Source: Flavobacteriaceae bacterium (lineage in GTDB: Bacteria; Bacteroidota; Bacteroidia; Flavobacteriales; Flavobacteriaceae). Taken from it: a stretch of DNA of 5,772 bases. A program made the position numbers and the translations under genes. The stretch lies in the NCBI GenBank assembly GCA_030590765.1, contig JAUVCP010000163.1:1-5772 (forward strand), read 5' to 3'. The notes beneath the pieces are model-generated. The model saw only the letters and a program-made list of their open reading frames with translations. It was not told the origin of the DNA and searched no databases. Each line of letters starts with the position of its first letter. Position 1 is the stretch's first letter. This document shows, in pieces, positions 1 to 4,909 of this stretch.

Positions 1-1
1 A

Positions 2-61
2 ATAGGTGCAATTTTATACTATACAATTGGTATAAAGCAAAAAGTTAAAATAGAAGAATAA
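2..61 (+). CDS. C-terminal end of a probable membrane protein (5' end outside window)
   Basis: An open frame enters from the left edge and gives 19 residues before a TAA at 59-61. The residues begin with a hydrophobic stretch (IGAILYYTIGI) and end in a charged tail (KQKVKIEE). This is how a last transmembrane helix followed by a short cytoplasmic tail usually looks, for example in permeases. The fragment is too short to assign a family. No hairpin follows it before tatA, so some read-through into tatA is possible, although tatA has its own candidate promoter. That this is a real gene end is inferred from its composition and orientation only. Confidence 0.5.
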   Translation: MGAILYYTIGIKQKVKIEE

Positions 62-83
62 TTAAATATTAAGTTTTAAAGAA

Positions 84-113
84 TTATTTATTATAATATA
101 ATTAGTAAATTTG
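84..113 (+). promoter_or_regulatory. Candidate Bacteroidetes-type promoter for tatA
   Basis: TAAATTTG at 106-113 matches the Bacteroidetes -7 consensus TAnnTTTG exactly. The -33 position is weak: TTA at 84-86, 19 bp upstream, stands in for the usual TTG. Transcription would start near 118-120, giving a leader of about 13-15 nt before the ATG at 133. The surroundings are AT-rich, so a chance match is possible. Confidence 0.4.
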
Positions 114-132
114 TACTTTAAATAAACAGAAG

Positions 133-339
133 ATGATTACACAAACAATATTTTTAGGATTTGTTGGCCCATGGCAATGGATTATCATTGGTTTGGCAAT
201 TCTTTTACTTTTTGGAGGAAAAAAATTACCTGAATTAATGAAAGGTTTAGGTACCGGAATTAAAGAATTTAAGAATGCAACTACCGAGGAAGAGGAGGAA
301 GAAGAGGATGAAGAGAAGAAAAAAGAAAAAGTAAAATAG
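133..339 (+). CDS. tatA: Sec-independent protein translocase subunit TatA (TatA/E family)
   Basis: TatA oligomerises in the inner membrane and forms the passage for folded proteins carrying twin-arginine signals, recruited by TatC. The 68 residues show the family order. A short N-terminus with PWQW (13-16) leads into one transmembrane helix (about 16-27), then the FG hinge (27-28). An amphipathic helix follows (about 30-48, KKLPELMKGLGTGIKEFK), then a charged tail. The Gln in the WQ pair sits where E. coli TatA has its polar residue, and there is no TatB-like Glu in the helix. The tail is charge-segregated: EEEEEEEDEE (52-61), then KKKEKVK. It is encoded by a nearly pure purine tract at 286-331. 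No tatC is in the window. The gene ends 17 nt before a strong hairpin shared with the convergent SPFH gene. The ATG at 133 is preceded by an A-rich leader without a clear ribosome-binding motif. Confidence 0.93.
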   Translation: MITQTIFLGFVGPWQWIIIGLAILLLFGGKKLPELMKGLGTGIKEFKNATTEEEEEEEDEEKKKEKVK

Positions 340-355
340 ATTTTCATATCTATTA

Positions 356-392
356 AAATAGCCTCAATGAACATTGTTCATTGAGGCTATTT
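356..392. terminator. Bidirectional hairpin terminator between tatA and the SPFH gene
   Basis: A perfect 17-bp inverted repeat (356-372 with 376-392) closes on a 3-nt loop (ATT, 373-375). The core arm is GCCTCAATGAAC, and A/T runs form the base of the stem. On the + strand it is followed by TTTGTATTTAT. On the - strand the A's at its base give a U-rich end. It lies between two convergent genes (stops at 339 and 426), so it can end both transcripts. Confidence 0.85.
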
Positions 393-425
393 GTATTTAT
401 AAGCAAATAATGGGAATAAAAAAGA

Positions 426-1343
426 TTACCCTTTTTTAGGTTTATTTTTATTATTTGTTTCTATAACTTTATTTGCCGCTAATAATGAGGCAGTCATATC
501 ATTTAACATACTACTTGCTGCATTCGGATTGTTTGGTAATAAAATTAAATTACTACTTGAATCTGCTCCAATAGATTGTAAAGTATCGTAATGTTGTGTA
601 ATTACAATTAATGCAGAGGCCTCTTGACTATTAATTCCAGCTTTATTTAGCACATCAACACTTTCTTCTAATCCGCGGGCAATTTCTCTACGCTGATCTG
701 CAATACCTCTACCTTGTAATCGTTTACTTTCTGCTTCGGCTTTTGCTCTTTCCACAATCAATATACGTTGTGCATCACCTTCATGTTGTGCTGCAACCTT
801 TTCCCTTTCTGCTGCGTTAATTCTGTTCATCGCTTCTTTTACAGTTTGGTCAGGATCGATATCAGTAACCAACGCCTTTACTATATCAAAACCATAATCG
901 AGCATAGCTTCAGATAATTCACGTTTGATTGCAAGAGCAATTTCATCCTTTTTTTCGAAAACATCATCTAGTTTTAATCTCGGAACCTCAGCCCTAACTA
1001 GGTCAAATACATAAGAAGTAATTTGTTCATGTGGGTTTTGTAATTTGTAAAAAGCATCATAAACTTTCTCTCTTTTAATAACGTATTGTACTGAAATTTT
1101 TAAATGTACAAATACATCATCTTTAGTTTTTGTTTCTACTGTAACATCTAATTGCTGAATTCTTAAACTCATACGAGCTGCAATTCTATCAATTAACGGA
1201 ATTTTTAAATTTAGACCCGCATGACGGATACCGTTAAATTTTCCAAAACGTTCTATAATGGCTGCAGTTTGCTGTTTTACAATAAACAAACCTGCAAAAA
1301 CTAAAAATAGTAAAATAAAAATAATAGGTAAATAAAAGGCCAT
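426..1343 (-). CDS. SPFH/band 7 membrane protein, HIR/stomatin-like
   Basis: SPFH proteins assemble as large rings or cages on membrane microdomains and often modulate membrane proteases or stability. This 305-residue protein starts with one hydrophobic helix (about 3-22), followed by the SPFH domain (about 23-190). An Ala/Glu/Lys/Arg-rich coiled-coil segment (about 165-225) comes next, with EREKVAAQHEGDAQRIL and VERAKAEAESKRLQG. The tail ends in Asn/Lys. From memory, LRIQQLDVTVETKTKD (60-75), DAFYKLQNPHEQI (96-108) and VITQHYDTLQSIGA (247-260) closely resemble plant hypersensitive-induced reaction (HIR) proteins, closer than to E. coli QmcA or HflK. Length equals typical bacterial members. 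No NfeD-type partner gene lies alongside, and the gene appears monocistronic. A near-consensus -7 box TATCTTTA lies at 1385-1378 on the - strand, with only a poor -33 element (TTA, 21 bp away). The start is the first ATG, directly before the membrane helix. Confidence 0.9.
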   Translation of the reverse strand: MAFYLPIIFILLFLVFAGLFIVKQQTAAIIERFGKFNGIRHAGLNLKIPLIDRIAARMSLRIQQLDVTVETKTKDDVFVHLKISVQYVIKREKVYDAFYKLQNPHEQITSYVFDLVRAEVPRLKLDDVFEKKDEIALAIKRELSEAMLDYGFDIVKALVTDIDPDQTVKEAMNRINAAEREKVAAQHEGDAQRILIVERAKAEAESKRLQGRGIADQRREIARGLEESVDVLNKAGINSQEASALIVITQHYDTLQSIGADSSSNLILLPNNPNAASSMLNDMTASLLAANKVIETNNKNKPKKG

Positions 1344-1494
1344 AATTAAATGATTTAAGTTATTAAAAATTATAATTTAAAGATAAAAAGAATATTTAAA
1401 ATTTGATAATAATATTTAAAATATTTTCACTTTATCATTTGTTTATTCAAGCATTGAATAAATTACTTATATTTACAAATTAAAATTTTATAGT
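1344..1494. promoter_or_regulatory. Divergent A/T-rich intergenic control region
   Basis: This gap separates the divergently transcribed SPFH gene and the small membrane protein gene, so both promoters should lie here. The - strand has TATCTTTA at 1385-1378. The + strand has TATATTTA at 1468-1475, one mismatch from TAnnTTTG, but its nearest upstream TTG (1439-1441) is 26 bp away, longer than usual. AATATTTAAAAT occurs twice (1391-1402 and 1411-1422), 20 bp apart. The second copy is part of a 15-bp palindrome (1411-1425). No individual promoter can be fixed with confidence. Confidence 0.35.
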
Positions 1495-1860
1495 ATGAAA
1501 AAATTGATCACAACGGGTGTAATTGTCTTGATAGTTGTTTTTACAGCTTATATGGCATTTATATATTATGTAACTTATAGTGAAGGATATCGTTCAGGTA
1601 AATTAGTAAAAATCACAAAAAGAGGTGTAGTTTTTAAAACCTGGGAGGGTACCTTAAGTCAGGGAGTTTCTGATGAATTACAATTTCATTTTTCTGTACA
1701 GGATGATGATAAAGAAGTATTTGATAAGTTAATGAATTTACAAGGTAGATCCGTAAAACTATCTTATATAGAAAGGTATGGAACATTTCCTTGGTTGGGA
1801 GAAACAAATTACTATGTTAAAGAAGTAGATGAAGTAGATGAAATTATCAATGTAAATTGA
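1495..1860 (+). CDS. Small conserved membrane-anchored protein of unknown function
   Basis: I do not recognise a function for this 121-residue protein. It has a Lys-Lys N-terminus, then one hydrophobic helix (about 5-26), consistent with a single N-in anchor or an uncleaved signal. A compact, probably beta-rich domain follows outside the membrane (about 28-112), with motifs YSEGYRSGKLVKITKRG (28-44), VFKTWEG (46-52) and VKLSYIERYGTFPWLGETNYY (87-107). The end is acidic and contains a tandem 9-bp repeat (1822-1839) giving VDEVDE. I recall very similar flavobacterial proteins deposited under the name '6-phosphogluconate dehydrogenase'. That name cannot be right, because there is no nucleotide-binding fold and the protein is far too short. 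It lies between the SPFH gene and gltX and ends before a hairpin shared with gltX, so it is probably transcribed alone. The ATG at 1495 has an A/T-rich leader without a Shine-Dalgarno sequence. Confidence 0.85.
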   Translation: MKKLITTGVIVLIVVFTAYMAFIYYVTYSEGYRSGKLVKITKRGVVFKTWEGTLSQGVSDELQFHFSVQDDDKEVFDKLMNLQGRSVKLSYIERYGTFPWLGETNYYVKEVDEVDEIINVN

Positions 1861-1891
1861 CGACTTACATTTTAAAAATGTTCTATTGAAA

Positions 1892-1937
1892 ATTCAGGGT
1901 TTGACTATATTTTTATAAATATAGTCAAACCCTGAAT
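1892..1937. terminator. Bidirectional hairpin terminator between the small membrane protein gene and gltX
   Basis: A perfect 21-bp inverted repeat (1892-1912 with 1917-1937) closes on a TTAT loop (1913-1916). The outer arm reads ATTCAGGGTTTGACTATAT. It sits 31 nt after the stop at 1860 and 6 nt beyond the gltX stop at 1944, so it serves convergent genes. On the - strand it runs into a TTTTC tract, which is the better U-run. On the + strand it runs into AATAATTTATTAG. Confidence 0.87.
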
Positions 1938-1943
1938 AATTTA

Positions 1944-3485
1944 TTAGTCAAAATATTCTATTGCTTTTTCAATTCTCTGTATCGTTTCCTCCTTACCAAT
2001 GAAGGATGTAATATCAAATAGATGAGGACCTTTCATTGCACCTACCAGACTTAATCGAAAAGGCGGCATTACTTTTCCAAAACCAATTTCTTTGGAAGTG
2101 ATCCATTGCTTTACAATATTTTCCGTATTTTCAGCAGAGAAATCTTCTAAGTTACTTAGTATTGAAATTAACTCTTTCATCAACCCAGAAGCATCTTGTT
2201 TCCATGCTTTTTTTGAAGCTTTAGCATCGTATTCTGTTGGAGCTTCAAAAAAGAAAGAACTCAGATCCCAAAAATCAGACACAAAAGTTGCCCGTTCTTT
2301 GATTAATGAAACTACTTTAGTAATATAGTCAAGGTTATTTTCTTTGTCATTCCCGTTCACATGAAAATGGGAAACTCGGGAATCTTTTTCTAAAAACAAC
2401 TCTGCTAATTCCCCATCACTTTTGTTTATCAAATACTGATGCTGGAACCATTTGGTTTTATCGACATCAAATTTAGCTCCTGATTTTACTACTTTACTAA
2501 TATCAAATGCCTGTATCAATTCTTCTAAAGAAAATAACTCTTGTTCTGTTCCCGGATTCCAGCCTAAAAAGGCAAGCATATTGATAAATGCTTCAGTAAA
2601 ATAACCATCTTCACGATAACCTTTGGAGATCTCACTAGTACTCTCATTTTTATATTCTAATGGAAATACCGGGAAACCTAATTTATCACCATCACGTTTG
2701 CTTAATTTACCTTTTCCGGTAGGTTTTAGTATCAAAGGTAAATGTGCAAATTCAGGTGCATCCCACCCAAAAGCATTGTATAATAAAACATGTAAAGCCA
2801 TAGAAGGTAACCATTCTTCACCACGAATTACATGGGTGATTTCCATTAAATGGTCATCAACAATATTTGCTAAGTGGTAAGTAGGCATTCCATCACTTTT
2901 AAACAGAATTTTATCATCCAAAGTATTGGTATCAATCTTGATATCTCCACGGATCATATCCTGCATTTTCAAAGTTTTATCCACAGGAGTTTTAAAACGG
3001 ATCACATATTTATCTCCATTTTTTAGTCTCTTTTGAACTTCTTCAGCATGAAGCGTTAAAGAATTATTTAATTTTTCACGGTTGTGATGGTTATAAATAA
3101 ACGTCTTTTTATTTTCCTGATATTCATTTCTAAGCGCATCCAGTTCTTCAGCCGTATCAAATGCATAATAAGCATTTCCGGAAGCAATTAACTCATCAGC
3201 ATATTTTTTGTAAATACCTTTTCTTTCTGACTGACGATATGGACCAAATTTTTCATTTTTTCCTATGGTTTCATCAGGGGATATCCCACTCCAGTTCAAT
3301 GCATCAATAATATATTGTTCGGCATTAGCTACATATCTGTTTTGATCGGTATCTTCAATACGTAAAATAAATGTACCGTTGTGTTTTTTAGCAAAGAGAT
3401 AATTAAAAAGAGCGGTTCGTACACCACCAATATGTAAAGGTCCTGTTGGACTGGGAGCAAAGCGAACTCTAACTGGTTTTGACAT
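1944..3485 (-). CDS. gltX: Glutamate--tRNA ligase (GluRS)
   Basis: This cytoplasmic class I aminoacyl-tRNA synthetase charges tRNA-Glu with glutamate using ATP. The 513 residues carry the HIGH-type signature FAPSPTGPLHIGG (9-21), the RIEDTDQNRY segment (42-51) and the KMSKS-type loop KLSKR (260-264). The C-terminal anticodon-binding region is mostly helical (about 330-513). Length is that of a full bacterial GltX. There is no cysteine anywhere, so the zinc site that E. coli GltX has near residues 98-125 is absent; the matching segment here reads NAYYAFDTAEELDAL (104-118). Between KLSKR and GYREDGY there are about 17 more residues than in E. coli (including GFPVFPLEY, 270-278), as I recall for Bacteroidetes GltX. 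Upstream on the - strand, TATCTTTA (3508-3501) could be a -7 box but would leave a very short leader. The ATG at 3485 directly precedes the catalytic fold. Confidence 0.97.
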   Translation of the reverse strand: MSKPVRVRFAPSPTGPLHIGGVRTALFNYLFAKKHNGTFILRIEDTDQNRYVANAEQYIIDALNWSGISPDETIGKNEKFGPYRQSERKGIYKKYADELIASGNAYYAFDTAEELDALRNEYQENKKTFIYNHHNREKLNNSLTLHAEEVQKRLKNGDKYVIRFKTPVDKTLKMQDMIRGDIKIDTNTLDDKILFKSDGMPTYHLANIVDDHLMEITHVIRGEEWLPSMALHVLLYNAFGWDAPEFAHLPLILKPTGKGKLSKRDGDKLGFPVFPLEYKNESTSEISKGYREDGYFTEAFINMLAFLGWNPGTEQELFSLEELIQAFDISKVVKSGAKFDVDKTKWFQHQYLINKSDGELAELFLEKDSRVSHFHVNGNDKENNLDYITKVVSLIKERATFVSDFWDLSSFFFEAPTEYDAKASKKAWKQDASGLMKELISILSNLEDFSAENTENIVKQWITSKEIGFGKVMPPFRLSLVGAMKGPHLFDITSFIGKEETIQRIEKAIEYFD

Positions 3486-3565
3486 TTGATTATTTTTTGG
3501 TAAAGATATGTTTTAGTAACGAAAATTGAAACCCTGAATAAATTGATTTATATACATAGTTTTTT

Positions 3566-3581
3566 ACTGACTTAAATCAGT
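3566..3581. promoter_or_regulatory. Palindrome ACTGA-N6-TCAGT, possible activator site
   Basis: ACTGA (3566-3570) and TCAGT (3577-3581) form perfect 5-bp arms around CTTAAA. The TGA-N6-TCA core has the geometry of CRP/FNR-family sites. It lies 1 bp upstream of the predicted -33 TTG, so its centre would be about 41-43 bp before the expected transcription start, a classic activator position. A regulator is inferred from geometry only. A 5-bp dyad in AT-rich DNA can arise by chance. Confidence 0.3.
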
Positions 3582-3582
3582 G

Positions 3583-3610
3583 TTGTTTTTAAAAGAGTAC
3601 TTTATTTTTG
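3583..3610 (+). promoter_or_regulatory. Bacteroidetes-type promoter for the two-hydrolase operon
   Basis: TTG at 3583-3585, a 17-bp spacer and TATTTTTG at 3603-3610 match the Bacteroidetes TTG / TAnnTTTG promoter layout at both elements. Transcription would begin near 3614-3617, leaving a leader of about 42-45 nt before the ATG at 3659. This is the best promoter in the window. Confidence 0.6.
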
Positions 3611-3619
3611 AACTTTCAA

Positions 3620-3635
3620 TACTTTACATAAAGTA
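3620..3635. promoter_or_regulatory. Palindrome TACTTTA-CA-TAAAGTA in the leader of the operon
   Basis: Perfect 7-bp arms surround a 2-bp centre just downstream of the predicted transcription start. The 2-nt centre makes a stable RNA hairpin unlikely, so a DNA operator is the simpler reading. The half-site TACTTTA also occurs at 3598-3604, overlapping the -7 box, and TACTTT recurs at 3637-3642. A repressor here could block initiation. The low complexity of the region limits confidence. Confidence 0.3.
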
Positions 3636-3658
3636 ATACTTTTTTAAAATAACGATTC

Positions 3659-4909
3659 ATGAAAACAATAAAGATAATTTTATTTACATTGGTTTTTTTA
3701 GTACTGAGTAATCATGCTATTGCGTGTACTGTAGCTGTAGTATCAGGAAAATACACAAAAGATGGTCGTCCATTATTGTGGAAAAACAGAGAGACCAATT
3801 ATATCAATAATCAAATCATGTTTTTCAATGACGGAAAATATGAATATATGGGTTTGGTAAATTCAGGTGATATTCATGGTAAAAGTGTTTGGATCGGTCA
3901 AAATAGTACTGGTTTTGCTATAATGAATTCAGCTTCTTATAACCTAAATATTGGTGATAGCACTAAATTAAGTGGCTTAGAAGGAAGAATTATTAAAGAA
4001 GCATTAGCAACTTGTAAAACCATTCAGGACTTTGAAAAGTATTTGGATAATTTACCTAAACCAACACGATTAGAAGCTAATTTTGGTGTAATTGATGGTA
4101 ATGGGGGAGCAGCAATGTACGAATTGAACAACAAAGGCTATGTAAAATTTGATGCCAATGATCCAAAAGTCGCTCCCTTTGGTTATATCATCAGAAGTAA
4201 TTATTCCTTTATGGGAACTTATGGCGATGAAAGTAGCGGTTATATTCGATACAATACAACCAATGAACTTTTTTATGATGCCATGGCAACAAACAGTTTT
4301 GATGCTCAATTTATCATTCAGGATGTTACTCGCGGTTTAAAACATTCGTTAACAAAAGAAGATCTGTATAGAGATTTTGCAGATATACCTGAGAATATAC
4401 CTACCTATACTTTTTTTTATGATTTTATTCCCCGAAGAACTACATCTTCCGCTTGTGTGGTTCAAGGAGTCAAAAAGGATGAAAACCCTGAATTTACTAC
4501 ATTATGGTCTGTGGTTGGTTTTCCACTTACTTCAATTGTTGTTCCAACTTGGATAAAAGGGGGGAATGATTTTCCAGAGGTATTGAAGCGCAATGACAAA
4601 CTAAATGATTCTCCAATCTGCGATGCTGCATTGGAACTTAAAAAAGAATTTTTCCCAATACGTTGGGGAAGGTATGCGATGAGAAATTATGTAAATATCA
4701 ATGCTTTGATAAATGCTGATAAAACCGGAATACAGCAAAAAATTGAACCTTATGAAAATAAGATTTTCAAAACGACTAATAATAAATTAGACGAATGGAG
4801 ATCGAGCGGAATGAAAAAGAGTGAAATTAAAGCTTATTATGATCAGATTAATAAGGATTTATTAAAAATGTTTAACGAAGAGTTTGAAATTGATCTAAAC
4901 AAAAATTAA
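3659..4909 (+). CDS. Secreted Ntn-type cysteine amidohydrolase/acyltransferase (C45 acyltransferase / linear amide hydrolase-like)
   Basis: This is a 416-residue exported protein. A signal peptide (1-22: Lys-rich start, hydrophobic core about 5-17, ending HAIA) is followed directly by Cys23. The segment CTVAVVSGKYTKDGRPLLWKN (23-43) then RET is the N-terminal nucleophile pattern shared by choloylglycine hydrolases, C69 dipeptidases and penicillin acyl-CoA acyltransferase (C45) relatives. Cys23 is the expected nucleophile, and R44 is a likely active-site residue. Further family-like stretches are WIGQNSTGFAIMNSASYNL (78-96) and NFGVIDGNGGAAMYEL (141-156). Such enzymes cleave or form amide bonds (bile salts, penicillins, N-acyl amino acids, peptides); no substrate can be named here. 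Cleavage after Ala22 would itself expose the catalytic amine. The charged helical tail (about 350-416) is an addition to the core. It is the first gene of an operon with the next reading frame, sharing TAATG. Assignment to the Ntn superfamily is fairly sure; the subfamily is not. Confidence 0.78.
   Translation: MKTIKIILFTLVFLVLSNHAIACTVAVVSGKYTKDGRPLLWKNRETNYINNQIMFFNDGKYEYMGLVNSGDIHGKSVWIGQNSTGFAIMNSASYNLNIGDSTKLSGLEGRIIKEALATCKTIQDFEKYLDNLPKPTRLEANFGVIDGNGGAAMYELNNKGYVKFDANDPKVAPFGYIIRSNYSFMGTYGDESSGYIRYNTTNELFYDAMATNSFDAQFIIQDVTRGLKHSLTKEDLYRDFADIPENIPTYTFFYDFIPRRTTSSACVVQGVKKDENPEFTTLWSVVGFPLTSIVVPTWIKGGNDFPEVLKRNDKLNDSPICDAALELKKEFFPIRWGRYAMRNYVNINALINADKTGIQQKIEPYENKIFKTTNNKLDEWRSSGMKKSEIKAYYDQINKDLLKMFNEEFEIDLNKN

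Noticed and set aside
102..374. Minus-strand frame with a poly-Ser stretch opposite tatA
   Set aside because: It is the complement of the Glu/Lys-coding purine tract of tatA and spans the terminator hairpin; the + strand frame is a clear TatA.
361..390. Hairpin at 361-390 as a small RNA or mobile element end
   Set aside because: A single perfect stem between two convergent stops is fully explained as a shared terminator.
2092..2880. Two short plus-strand frames (2092-2328 and 2623-2880) inside gltX
   Set aside because: Both lie wholly opposite well-conserved GltX coding sequence, including the KLSKR loop, and show no protein family features.
4070..4340. Short frames on both strands (4070-4309 minus, 4149-4340 plus) inside the Ntn hydrolase gene
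   Set aside because: They overlap the conserved core of the hydrolase in other frames and have no start signals or recognisable motifs.
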